From positions 1 to 37,071 of the IMG/VR virus record IMGVR_UViG_3300030102_004271: a stretch of DNA of 37,071 bases; one strand, given 5' to 3'. Below are positions 14,432-23,324 of the stretch, in pieces. The notes under the pieces are model-generated. The model saw only the letters and a list, made by a program, of their open reading frames with translations. It ran no database searches and was not told the DNA's origin. Each line of letters starts with the position of its first letter. The first letter of the stretch is position 1. This DNA is from a virus. Position numbers and translations under genes: made by a program.

Positions 14432-15865
14432 ATGGGATTTTTAAAAGATTTAAAAGATAAGTTTGTAGACGACATAATTCCTAACGAATTCAAAAGTGGT
14501 GAGAAGATGAAGAAAACCATTAGGAATTTAATTCCTAATGAATTAGCAGATGTTGCCGTAAAAGCCGCTCCATTCGTTGCACCTTTCAACCCAGGTATCG
14601 CAGCCGCAATGCGTGGTATTGGTAGGTTTGACCAACGTGGAAGTATTAGTGATGCACTAAAACAAGCTGCAGCAACAGGTGCATTTGGATACGCCGCTGG
14701 TAAAATACCTGGCACAGGAGATTATTTTGGAAAAGGTTTTGAAGGTGCTAAAGCTTTAGGTAGTGATGCCATGAGTGGAATCACAAGTATATTTAAAGGC
14801 GGTGGTAAAAATGCTGCTAATGAAATCCTAGAGCAAGCTGGTACCGCTGATGATGTTTATCCTGGTATGAAAAAATCAGGTGGTATTATGGATAGCATTA
14901 GAAATTTAGGCGGTAAGGTAAAAGATAAAAGTTTAGAATATGTTCTTGGTGATGACAAAGAATTTCAATTTAGCGACATTACAGATTTTATATCTGATCC
15001 TAAAAAAATAATTCCAACATTAATGTTAGGAACATACATAAAAGAAAAATTTTTCCCTGGAGAAAAAGAAGAAGATCCTTACGACAAATATTTAGCTGAA
15101 AGAAAAGCAGATGTGGAAAGCTATTTAAGGTTATATGGTCCACAAAATTTTAGAAGAGATGTTCCTAATAATCCATTTACAGAAGAAGAAATCGAGCAAT
15201 TTGTATATGATAATACCCCAGAGTATAGAAGAGACACAGCAGCATCTGGTGGAATAATGAGTGTTCCAAGAGAGAATTATTTTTTAGGTAGTATGAAAGA
15301 TAAATTTAAAAAAAGCGCTGTTATTGGTCCTATTGAAGGAAGGCCAAAACCTTTGGGTAAAGGACTTGATCCAGAAATTGTTTTACAACTTTTTAAAGAT
15401 AAATTTAAAGGTGGTATGGGAAGTGGTAAAGGAAAAGCATTACCCAAATTTTTACCCAGAACAATTAGCAACACAGTTACTGCAGAAGATATAACACTTC
15501 CTATGATGCAAAAAGAAGACGACGGTGGATTAGGCAAATTAATAGCTATGGCTTTAAGAGACGCAAACTTTGATAGAGTAAATCGTGCTTACGGTTCTGA
15601 CGATAAAGTAGAACAAGCTTCGATGATTGAAGATTTAGATATAAATATAAATCCTAAAGGTGTGAAAGAATTAGATATGAGAGAAACAGGTGGTTTTATA
15701 CCACCAGTTGGTGTCAAAGAAAAAGCTGATGATATCCCTGCGATGTTATCAAACAACGAGTTTGTGTTTACTGCTGACGCGGTGCGAGCAGCAGGTGGCG
15801 GGAGCGTAGACAAAGGCGCTCAAAGAATGTATAAAATGATGAAAGAATTGGAGGCAAAAGTATAA
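14432..15865 (+). CDS. Internal virion protein A
   Basis: A 477-residue protein of mixed composition with Gly/Ala-rich, mildly hydrophobic helical segments (residues about 45-90, AVKAAPFVAPFNPGIAAAMR). The C-terminal 60 residues (TGGFIPPVGVKEKADDIPAM, LSNNEFVFTADAVRAAGGGS, MYKMMKELEAKV) form a block that I recall from many marine podoviruses. It starts 2 bases after the previous stop and shares one base with the next start. It is the first of four consecutive genes that likely encode proteins stored in the capsid and ejected with the DNA. No lytic motif is visible. Confidence 0.6.
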   Translation: MGFLKDLKDKFVDDIIPNEFKSGEKMKKTIRNLIPNELADVAVKAAPFVAPFNPGIAAAMRGIGRFDQRGSISDALKQAAATGAFGYAAGKIPGTGDYFGKGFEGAKALGSDAMSGITSIFKGGGKNAANEILEQAGTADDVYPGMKKSGGIMDSIRNLGGKVKDKSLEYVLGDDKEFQFSDITDFISDPKKIIPTLMLGTYIKEKFFPGEKEEDPYDKYLAERKADVESYLRLYGPQNFRRDVPNNPFTEEEIEQFVYDNTPEYRRDTAASGGIMSVPRENYFLGSMKDKFKKSAVIGPIEGRPKPLGKGLDPEIVLQLFKDKFKGGMGSGKGKALPKFLPRTISNTVTAEDITLPMMQKEDDGGLGKLIAMALRDANFDRVNRAYGSDDKVEQASMIEDLDININPKGVKELDMRETGGFIPPVGVKEKADDIPAMLSNNEFVFTADAVRAAGGGSVDKGAQRMYKMMKELEAKV

Positions 15866-16725
15866 TGGCAGTAGCAAATTCACCAGCTTTAGAAGCAGCA
15901 CAAAAAGGTTATTTAGGCGGAATTGTTGATTTAGTAAAAACACCTACAGATACATCTAAATTCGCACCTGAAGTACAAAGAAAATCAGAATTTCAAATGG
16001 CTGCAGAACAAGAAGCAGCTAGAAGAGCTGGGTTAGGAGCTATTACTTACGACCCTACAACAGGTGGTATTAAAAGTATTGGCGCTGGAACAGGTGTTAT
16101 GTCTTTTGAACCTTATTTAGAAAGAGCTGCTCAGTATTCTGGTCCCGATGCTTACAAACAATTTATGTCACCATATCAACAAGATGTGATTGATGTAACT
16201 TTAAATGAATATGATTTACAATCTCAAAGAGGAATGCAAGGTATTGCTGACAGAGCAGTAACTGCAGGAGCTTTTGGTGGTGGTAGAGAAGGTGTTGAAA
16301 GAGCACAGTACCAAACAGAATCAGATAGAAATAGAGCTGCACTTCAAGCTCAACTTTTAGGACAGGCTTATGGACAAGCGCAAACGGCTGCCGGTAAAGC
16401 TTTTGGTGAGCAATCACAACTTGCAACTTTGACACCTGCATTAGAAGGACAAACTATTGCTGGTATGTCTGCTTTAGGTTCTGGAGATCTTGCGTATAGG
16501 CAAGCTGTTGAAGATGCACAGAGACAAGGTGAAAGATTAAAAGCTTATGAACCGTATGAAAGATCAAGCTATTTAGGTGCTGGTCTAGGTTCTTTAGCAT
16601 CTTCCGGAATGTCTGGTCCTATTTCACCATTAGGAACTAGTATGAGTTCAGCTCAATTAAGTCCACTTGAATCAGCATTAAAACTTGGCGGTACTTTAGG
16701 TGGAATATTTGGGAGCATCAGATAA
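15865..16725 (+). CDS. Internal virion protein B
   Basis: A 286-residue Ala/Gln/Gly-rich helical protein. A central block (FMSPYQQDVIDVTLNEYDLQ, then RAVTAGAFGGGREGVERAQY and ALQAQLLGQAYGQAQTAAG) has the heptad-like Ala/Gln pattern of T7 gp14/P22 gp7-like ejection proteins. The C-terminus is Gly/Ser-rich (LKLGGTLGGIFGSIR) and could insert in a membrane. Start and stop overlap neighbours by one base on both sides (TAATG), which suggests strict co-translation in fixed ratio. The ejection role is inferred from position and composition. Confidence 0.6.
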   Translation: MAVANSPALEAAQKGYLGGIVDLVKTPTDTSKFAPEVQRKSEFQMAAEQEAARRAGLGAITYDPTTGGIKSIGAGTGVMSFEPYLERAAQYSGPDAYKQFMSPYQQDVIDVTLNEYDLQSQRGMQGIADRAVTAGAFGGGREGVERAQYQTESDRNRAALQAQLLGQAYGQAQTAAGKAFGEQSQLATLTPALEGQTIAGMSALGSGDLAYRQAVEDAQRQGERLKAYEPYERSSYLGAGLGSLASSGMSGPISPLGTSMSSAQLSPLESALKLGGTLGGIFGSIR

Positions 16726-17669
16726 TGCAAAATATTTTAAAAAGACCAATGTTTAGAAAAGGTGGTCTTACTCAAAGATCAAATTATGATGTCGGTGGAA
16801 TAACTTCAGAAGACGTTTTAAAACAATATGAAATGCTTAAAGGGTCTCTTCCACAACAAAAAGATGATAGGATGCTTAGATATATTTCTAGAGCAGCAGG
16901 TCAAATAGGAAACAAACCACAACCGGGAACTACTGCACTACAAAGAATTATAAATGCCGCTAGTGGTAATCCATTAGAACAACTATTTTCAGAAACAGAT
17001 GAGAGAAGAAAATACGATCAGGGTTTACAATCACTAGCTTTAGAACAAGCTATGGCAGAAAAAAATAGACAAAGAAAACTTTTTGATACTGGAGAAGCTA
17101 GAAAAGCAGATGAGGAAAAAGAACTTAGAATATATGAAGCAAAAAAGAAAATAGATGAACAATTTGGTGGAGCAGATGATAATAGAACAGCTAATCAAAT
17201 AGACTTTGAATATGTAAAAGAAGATTTAGAAGCTAGAGGTATGTCTCCTTACAATGAAGATGGAAGTCTTTCTGAAGATTTTAAAAGAAGTTTTTACTTT
17301 TATAAAACTGGAAAAGAAATAACAGAAGAGGCTACTCAACAATTTGCAATGGTAAATCCAACTGGTGATAAAAGACAAATAGAAGCCGCTTTAGCAAATA
17401 ATCAAATGCAAAGAATAAAACAGTTTCACTTTGATAAAGCCCGAGCTGCAAATATGGATATAGCTACTGTAGATGTATACGAACCTGGAACAGAATTAGA
17501 TAATTATGTTTTATACATAGCAGAAGATGGTGTTATGATACCTGATCCAACTTCACCCGAAGGTGAAAGACCTCTTATGATAACAATACCAGGATCTGCA
17601 TATGTTTTAAGAAAAGGTGATGACGTTAAAATTTACGATATCAATTTTAATGAAATTCAATCTGAGTAG
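16725..17669 (+). CDS. Internal virion protein C (hypothetical)
   Basis: A 314-residue protein. The N-terminus NILKRPMFRKGGL is a short block also common at the start of marine phage internal proteins. Residues about 95-155 form a highly charged coiled coil (LALEQAMAEKNRQRKLFD, EEKELRIYEAKKKIDEQFGG). The C-terminal third is strand-rich (NYVLYIAEDGVMIPDP, ITIPGSAYVLRKGDDVKIYD). It overlaps the previous stop by one base and precedes the 1332-residue protein by 8 bases. The function is unknown beyond probable packaging inside the virion. Confidence 0.55.
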   Translation: MQNILKRPMFRKGGLTQRSNYDVGGITSEDVLKQYEMLKGSLPQQKDDRMLRYISRAAGQIGNKPQPGTTALQRIINAASGNPLEQLFSETDERRKYDQGLQSLALEQAMAEKNRQRKLFDTGEARKADEEKELRIYEAKKKIDEQFGGADDNRTANQIDFEYVKEDLEARGMSPYNEDGSLSEDFKRSFYFYKTGKEITEEATQQFAMVNPTGDKRQIEAALANNQMQRIKQFHFDKARAANMDIATVDVYEPGTELDNYVLYIAEDGVMIPDPTSPEGERPLMITIPGSAYVLRKGDDVKIYDINFNEIQSE

Positions 17670-17677
17670 GAGATGAA

Positions 17678-20600
17678 ATGGTCTCTTACAGTGATTTTAT
17701 AAATCAAAATAAAAAAGAAGAAAAAAAAGAAGATAACGAAAGATCTAATTTAAGAAGAGATACTATTTTAACAGGGCTCTCATTTGGAAGATTTTTTTTA
17801 CCAGGTGATGAATTAAAACCCGAAGCTGAAAACAATCAAAAACTAAGTAATATAGAATCAGCCATGACTGGTATCGCGTCTGGTATGATAAAAGTTCCTG
17901 AAGGTATTATATCATTAGGGGCAGAATTAATTGATTTAGGTTTTGATACAAACACAGCAGCTGACATAGAAATGTTTTTTGAAAAATTAAATCCATTTGA
18001 AGCAGCTTCAGAAGAAAGAGCAATAGGAAGATTAACTGAAGCTTTAGTTCAAATAGGGGTTCCTGGAACAATTGGTGCAAAAGCTGCAACTAAAATAGCT
18101 ACTAAAGCTTTAAATGCAAAAAAAGCTGGTGCTCTTTTAAATTCCTCTGCATCTAATGTTCAAAACGGATTGAAACAAGCTAAAAAATTAAATGAATTAA
18201 CTGGAAGACAAAAATTTGGAACTATTGTAGTTGGAGGTGCTGGTGGTGAAACTTTAGTAGCAGACGTAGAAAGAATAGGGTCTTTTGGTGATTTGTTTGA
18301 AGCAGGTCCCACAAAACTAGATAGATTTGAAACAGAAGGTTCGGAAGATGCAAGTCGAAAATTATTGAACAGATTAAAGTTTGGGACTGAATCTTTAGCA
18401 GTAACACCTTTTGTATATGGTGCGGGAAAAACAATTGCAGCCTTGGCTAAAAAAGGAAAAGAGTTAACATATAGCGACTCTGCTATAGAAAGAGCTGTAG
18501 ACAAATTTGCATCAGTATTTAGATTTAGAGGCGCTAAACCAGTAGAACAAGCTTTAGCAAAAGAAACTGAATCTACTAGAAAAATGGCTGACATAAATTT
18601 TGCTATGGAACAAGTTAAAAGAATAGACAAAGAAATAGATACAATTTTTCCAGAAACAAAAAAGTTTTTATTTCAAGCAAATAAAAAAGAAAGAAAAGAG
18701 TTTTTAAAAGTATTAGATCAAACTTTATTTTCTGGCCCATTGACTAAAGGATTAGATCCAAATTTAAGAATGGAGATTGTTGAGATAATGAGTAAAGCAG
18801 GAGCTAAACCAGAAGGAATTAAAACTGTTATGACTGGTTTAGAAAGAAGTAGAGATTATTTTGTTAACTTAATTGAACAAGCATCTGGAACTCCTGCTGT
18901 AATAGATCTTCCTTCAAATTTAACAGGGGAGCTGTCTAAGTTATTAGGTAATAGAGTTAGAAGTTCTTTATCAAATACTTTTGAAATTTTTGATAATCCT
19001 AATGCAGGTTTTCTTCAATCTTATAAACCAACCAGAGAATCCGTAGAAAAAGTCAAAGAAATTTTTATGAGATACGCTGCAAGAAGTGGACAGCCAATTA
19101 CTCCTGAAATGGCTGAAGGTTATGTAAACGACATTATAAAATCTGTTTCTAAAATGGATCCTAAAAAAGATACTTTGCCAACTTTTCGTTATCCAAATTT
19201 AACAAAAGGGGCTGATGATGCATATAATCTAAAAACATTTAGTCAAACATTAGAAAAAAATTTACCTGATGGTAAAAAATCTTTTGAAGTTATAGGTAAA
19301 GGAAGTAAAGCATTTAGAGAATTGTTTGGTGAAATAGAAGACGCTCGTCACTCAATTTATGAAACAATGTCTCGTTTATCTATCATAACACGTAGAGGAC
19401 AAATGTTTGAAGAAATGTTGAATGCAGATAAAGCTATAAAAGCAGCAGCAAACTCTGCAACACCTTATGGACAAAGAGGTTTTTTTCATGCTACACCTAT
19501 CGCAGCCAAAGAAGCTTTTGGTCCTAATTCAACAATTGTAAAATTACCTGAAAATTTACAAAAATATTTTCCAGATGAAAATATATACACAACTAAAGAA
19601 ATAGCAGAAGGTTTTGAATCAGTCTCTCAACTTCAAAATTTTATGAGAGGTGAAACAGGTGGTCCTTTAGGTAAAACATTTTCTTGGTTGTGGAGAAATT
19701 TATTACTTACACCAAAAGCTGGTGCACAATTTGCAAAAACAATTTTATCGGTTCCAACACATATAAGAAACTTTTTAAGTTCAGGAGTGTTTGCTGTTGG
19801 TAATGGGACAATACTTACAGACCCAAGACTAATAGCAAAAGCTATGAACAATGCTAGAAAAGTAGTTCAAGTAGGGTTAAGAGAACCTGAAGCAATGGCT
19901 AAGTACAGAGAATACTTAGATCTAGGTATTGTAAATACAAACGTTAGAATGGGTGATTTAAAAAATCTTATGAAAGACGTAAGATTTGGGGAAGGAAATA
20001 TTGCAACAGATAGTGTTTTATTTCCAATGTTAAACTCTCTAGGTAAAAACGTAAGTAAAGGTGTTAAAGGTGTTGGTAGATTTATGCAAGATGCATACGT
20101 AGCTGAAGATGATTTTTGGAAAATATATAATTTCGAAGTAGAACTAGAAAGATTAATTAAAGCATACGAAAAGTCTGGAATGAAAGTCGGACCAAATATG
20201 ATAGTTGAATTAAAAGAAAGAGCTGCTGATATTGTAAAGAATACAGTACCTAATTATGGTAGAGTCGGGCAAATTGTACGAGCAGCGAGGATGTCACCTT
20301 TTGGAAACTTTATGTCTTGGCCTTCTGAAATATGGAGAACTGGATACGGTGTATTTAGACAAGGACTAAAAGAATTAAAAGATCCTGTTACAAGAGGAAT
20401 AGGAATGAAAAGATTAGCAGGTATGACTTTTGCAACAGCGGCTTTACCTCTTGCAATCGTAGAAGGCTCTAAAGCTATTTTTGGAGTTTCTGATGAAGAA
20501 GCAGACGCAGTAAATTATTTTGTTGCTCCATGGGCTGTTGACTCTCAAAAAATAATTATAAAAGATCCTATTGATGATGAGTTTTATTACATAGATTGGA

Positions 20601-21676
20601 GTAGAAACAATGTCTATGATACTCTTACTCGTCCATTTCAAACAGTTTTAAACAGTATTCAAAGAGGTATAGAGGATGAAGATGTTTTAATAAAAGGTTT
20701 TACTGAAGGTTTAATTAAATCATTAGGTCAACAAGCTGAACCTTTTGTTTCAGAATCTATTTTTACCGAAGCATTTATGGATATACTATCTAGAGGTGGT
20801 AGAACCAGAGACGGTAAAGTATTATATAACGAAAGAACACCTGATAATGAGAAGTACCAAATTATTACTACTCACTTGGCAAATACATTGATGCCTACAA
20901 CTCAACCTTTTGAAAGAACTGTAAAAGCTATTACTGGAGAACCTGGACCAAGTGGTGACATTTATGAAATAGTTCCAGAGGTTGCAGGTATATTTGGCAT
21001 GAGACCAATTAAAATTGATCCAAAGAAAAGTCTTGGTTATTATTTATACAAATTTCAAACAGATCAATCTGCAGACAGAAGGAATTTTACTGGAGGTAAG
21101 TTCGGTGTTTTAAGTGGTGAAAGAAAAACTCCACAAGATGTTATTGAAAGATTTTTTGTTGCTAACAAACAATTGTTTGAAACTCAAAGAGAGATGAAAC
21201 AAATATTAAATGCTGCTCAAACTTTAGGTTTAAGTGAAGATGAACTATATGAAGTATTTGATGAAAGAGGTATATCTACAAAAACATTAAGTAGATTATT
21301 GGATGGAGAATTTAAACCTTTTGAACCTGGTGACAACATTCTTAGAAGATTTGAAACAATTGCTGAAGATACCGGGGTTCCAAATCCATATCCAGGGGCA
21401 GAACCAATCATAAATAGAATTATTGATGATTTATATAATCAAAATTTAAATGAACCTTTTAGTTTAAGTATTGACAATTATTTACCTCAAATGAACCCTA
21501 AAAACCAACAGTCTTCAATGTTACCACCTACACCTATGCCTAATGCTGGTATGTTTAAAACACCGGTACAACAAAATAACATGTTAGCATCTGGTTTAAC
21601 AAGAATGGAAGAGGTTTATTTATCACCTGAAGAAAAACAAATAAGATTAAAATCGAGAGGAATAAACAATGCCTAA
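17678..21676 (+). CDS. Large internal virion (ejection) protein
   Basis: At 1332 residues this is the largest protein here. It starts with a charged, Lys/Glu-rich segment, continues with long amphipathic helices (residues about 40-330), and has a hydrophobic patch near residues 915-930 (MTFATAALPLAIVEG). A middle region reads RFMQDAYVAEDDFWKIYNFE and SPFGNFMSWPSEIWRTGYG. Its size, helical content and place at the end of the virion operon match the giant ejection proteins of podoviruses (T7 gp16-like in role). I see no transglycosylase or peptidase motif. It overlaps the following small gene by 8 bases. Confidence 0.65.
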   Translation: MVSYSDFINQNKKEEKKEDNERSNLRRDTILTGLSFGRFFLPGDELKPEAENNQKLSNIESAMTGIASGMIKVPEGIISLGAELIDLGFDTNTAADIEMFFEKLNPFEAASEERAIGRLTEALVQIGVPGTIGAKAATKIATKALNAKKAGALLNSSASNVQNGLKQAKKLNELTGRQKFGTIVVGGAGGETLVADVERIGSFGDLFEAGPTKLDRFETEGSEDASRKLLNRLKFGTESLAVTPFVYGAGKTIAALAKKGKELTYSDSAIERAVDKFASVFRFRGAKPVEQALAKETESTRKMADINFAMEQVKRIDKEIDTIFPETKKFLFQANKKERKEFLKVLDQTLFSGPLTKGLDPNLRMEIVEIMSKAGAKPEGIKTVMTGLERSRDYFVNLIEQASGTPAVIDLPSNLTGELSKLLGNRVRSSLSNTFEIFDNPNAGFLQSYKPTRESVEKVKEIFMRYAARSGQPITPEMAEGYVNDIIKSVSKMDPKKDTLPTFRYPNLTKGADDAYNLKTFSQTLEKNLPDGKKSFEVIGKGSKAFRELFGEIEDARHSIYETMSRLSIITRRGQMFEEMLNADKAIKAAANSATPYGQRGFFHATPIAAKEAFGPNSTIVKLPENLQKYFPDENIYTTKEIAEGFESVSQLQNFMRGETGGPLGKTFSWLWRNLLLTPKAGAQFAKTILSVPTHIRNFLSSGVFAVGNGTILTDPRLIAKAMNNARKVVQVGLREPEAMAKYREYLDLGIVNTNVRMGDLKNLMKDVRFGEGNIATDSVLFPMLNSLGKNVSKGVKGVGRFMQDAYVAEDDFWKIYNFEVELERLIKAYEKSGMKVGPNMIVELKERAADIVKNTVPNYGRVGQIVRAARMSPFGNFMSWPSEIWRTGYGVFRQGLKELKDPVTRGIGMKRLAGMTFATAALPLAIVEGSKAIFGVSDEEADAVNYFVAPWAVDSQKIIIKDPIDDEFYYIDWSRNNVYDTLTRPFQTVLNSIQRGIEDEDVLIKGFTEGLIKSLGQQAEPFVSESIFTEAFMDILSRGGRTRDGKVLYNERTPDNEKYQIITTHLANTLMPTTQPFERTVKAITGEPGPSGDIYEIVPEVAGIFGMRPIKIDPKKSLGYYLYKFQTDQSADRRNFTGGKFGVLSGERKTPQDVIERFFVANKQLFETQREMKQILNAAQTLGLSEDELYEVFDERGISTKTLSRLLDGEFKPFEPGDNILRRFETIAEDTGVPNPYPGAEPIINRIIDDLYNQNLNEPFSLSIDNYLPQMNPKNQQSSMLPPTPMPNAGMFKTPVQQNNMLASGLTRMEEVYLSPEEKQIRLKSRGINNA

Positions 21677-21845
21677 AAAATCTGCATTACAAAAAATAGA
21701 AGATCACGAAAAGCTTTGTAGAATTATGCAAAAACAAACGTTTGATCAAATAAAAGAATTAAAATCTCAAATAGTTAGGATTGAAAGACTTTTAATTGGA
21801 ACAGCGGCTTTTGTAATAATTAGTTTAGTAGACAAACTTCTTTAA
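21669..21845 (+). CDS. Holin-like small membrane protein (XhlA-like)
   Basis: A 58-residue protein starting inside the end of the 1332-residue gene (MPKKSALQKIEDHEKL). The first 40 residues are a charged helix with heptad character (TFDQIKELKSQIVRIERL), followed by a single hydrophobic segment, residues about 41-53 (LLIGTAAFVIISL), and VDKLL. A cytoplasmic coiled coil plus one C-terminal membrane helix is the layout of haemolysin XhlA-type holin proteins. The stop codon overlaps the stop of the convergent helicase gene. It lies far from the endolysin, so the lysis role is inferred from layout. Confidence 0.6.
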   Translation: MPKKSALQKIEDHEKLCRIMQKQTFDQIKELKSQIVRIERLLIGTAAFVIISLVDKLL

Positions 21846-23272
21846 ATCCAAGATTTAATTTCTTCACCCATAATTTGACTAGCAATGTTTTGTTTTTTAC
21901 GCAAAGCTAAAACTATTCTGTCATCAACTGTATCTTCAGAAATAATATCAATATAAGTCATAGGTTTAGTTTGACCAATACGATCTATACGCGCTTCTGA
22001 TTGTTGTCTCTTTTCTAAATCATAACCATTAGAAAAATAAATCATTGTACTTGCAGCAGTTAATGTGATACCATATCCGCCGGTTTGTGTCGTACCTATA
22101 AAAAATCTACACTTGTCATCTTCTTGAAACTTCTTTATATTGTCTTGTCTTTTTTCTTGAGGAGTTAATCCATAATAATCAACATAACTATCATCACCAT
22201 ATTCTTTTGATATAGCATTTATAATTTTGTTAATATCTCTTTGATACTGAGCCCATATCACAACCTTACCTTCCACTTGTTCTATAATATCTAAAAGTTC
22301 ATCAACTCTTTTACAAGGTAAATCTTTTGTTGACCCATCATCAGCCACAAAATGACCACAAGTAATTTGATGTAAACGCATCAATTGCGTCAAGACTGTG
22401 TTTGTAGTCAAAACTTTGCCATCTAAATGTGCTAATGCAGTTTGCTTCATTTCTTTATAAACCTTCTCTTGTTCAGGAGTTAAAGAAACTGTACGTTTCA
22501 TCCAGGTCTTTTTAGGTAAGTCTAAGCAATCTTCTTTTAAAACTCTGTAAGAAAAAGGTTTAAGTTTATCAGACAGCTCACCAAGATTTCTATATCCAAC
22601 TACAACTTGAACTGTTCTAGCACCTAAATTCATATTACGCATTACAGCGTACCTTGCTCTAAATGTATAAAAAGAATGATGACCTAAAAGATTTGTATCT
22701 AAAAACTCACACTGAGAATATAGATCTAACGGTGATTTTGTAATAGGTGAACCTGTAAGTATTCTTCTGTACTTAGAATCTTTTGCAATCTTTAAAATGT
22801 TTTTAGTTCTTTTAGCAGATGGATTTTTTATAGTTGTAGCTTCATCAATAGCAATCATAGATTTATGAGATGCTAAAAACTTAGCAGCGAAATCTAAACC
22901 TTTTTTAGTAGAGAACGCTTCTACGTTCATAATTAAAATATGTAGATCAGTTCCTGTTTCAAACAAAGTATTTAATTCTTTTAGTTTTGGTTTGGTATGT
23001 GATGCAGTCCAAAGAACAGATTTCTTTTCAATATGATCTACCATGTGTGTAGGTATTTCAGAGTCGTACCAGTTTTTGTATACACCTTTAGGTGCAATCA
23101 AAAGCAAACCATTTATATCGCCTTTGTCATAAAGCATAGATACATTATCAATTAATACTTTTGATTTACCCGTACCCATTTCCATAAAATACGCATATAC
23201 TTCTTTATCCCAAGACATTTCTAAAGCTTTAAGCTGATGCGCAAAAGGCTTTGTTTTAAATTTATAGAACAT
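21842..23272 (-). CDS. SNF2-family DEAD/DEAH-like helicase
   Basis: A 476-residue SF2 ATPase of SNF2 type. Motifs in order: Q-like FAHQLKALEMSW (10-21), Walker A MEMGTGKSK (30-38), motif Ia LLLIAPKGVYKNW, Walker B IDEAT (142-146), motif III LTGSP (172-176), then in the second domain VVIWAQYQRDINK, TQTGGYGITLTAAS (motif V) and QSEARIDRIGQ (motif VI, arginine fingers near 428/431). It is a complete, probably active translocase with minimal length and no accessory domains. It runs against the rest of the genome and has its own promoter at 23324-23296. Remodelling of DNA during replication or anti-defence activity are both possible. Confidence 0.9.
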   Translation of the reverse strand: MFYKFKTKPFAHQLKALEMSWDKEVYAYFMEMGTGKSKVLIDNVSMLYDKGDINGLLLIAPKGVYKNWYDSEIPTHMVDHIEKKSVLWTASHTKPKLKELNTLFETGTDLHILIMNVEAFSTKKGLDFAAKFLASHKSMIAIDEATTIKNPSAKRTKNILKIAKDSKYRRILTGSPITKSPLDLYSQCEFLDTNLLGHHSFYTFRARYAVMRNMNLGARTVQVVVGYRNLGELSDKLKPFSYRVLKEDCLDLPKKTWMKRTVSLTPEQEKVYKEMKQTALAHLDGKVLTTNTVLTQLMRLHQITCGHFVADDGSTKDLPCKRVDELLDIIEQVEGKVVIWAQYQRDINKIINAISKEYGDDSYVDYYGLTPQEKRQDNIKKFQEDDKCRFFIGTTQTGGYGITLTAASTMIYFSNGYDLEKRQQSEARIDRIGQTKPMTYIDIISEDTVDDRIVLALRKKQNIASQIMGEEIKSWI

Positions 23273-23275
23273 AAT

Positions 23276-23300
23276 ATTTTATACTTTCTAAGTATAAAAT
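23276..23300. repeat. Perfect 11-bp inverted repeat over the helicase promoter
   Basis: ATTTTATACTT (23276-23286), TCT, AAGTATAAAAT (23290-23300) form a perfect inverted repeat. It covers most of the -10 box and the predicted transcription start of the helicase promoter, just before the start codon at 23272. It could be an operator for a dimeric repressor or a 5'-leader hairpin. Confidence 0.65.
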
Positions 23301-23324
23301 AGGATACATTAGGATATTTGTCAA
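23296..23324 (-). promoter_or_regulatory. Promoter for the SNF2 helicase
   Basis: On the minus strand: TTGACA (23324-23319), a 17-base spacer, TATTTT (23301-23296). The spacer consists of AA, TATCCTA, ATG and TATCC, so two TATCCTA copies lie 10 bp apart, the second running into the -10. It begins at the base after the sulfotransferase stop codon, giving the helicase its own transcript. The layout matches the promoter at 34449. Confidence 0.75.

Noticed and set aside
21842-21858. TTAAATC/GATTTAA inverted repeat as a bidirectional terminator
   Set aside because: All-AT-type weak stem, no T-run on either strand, and it overlaps coding sequence.
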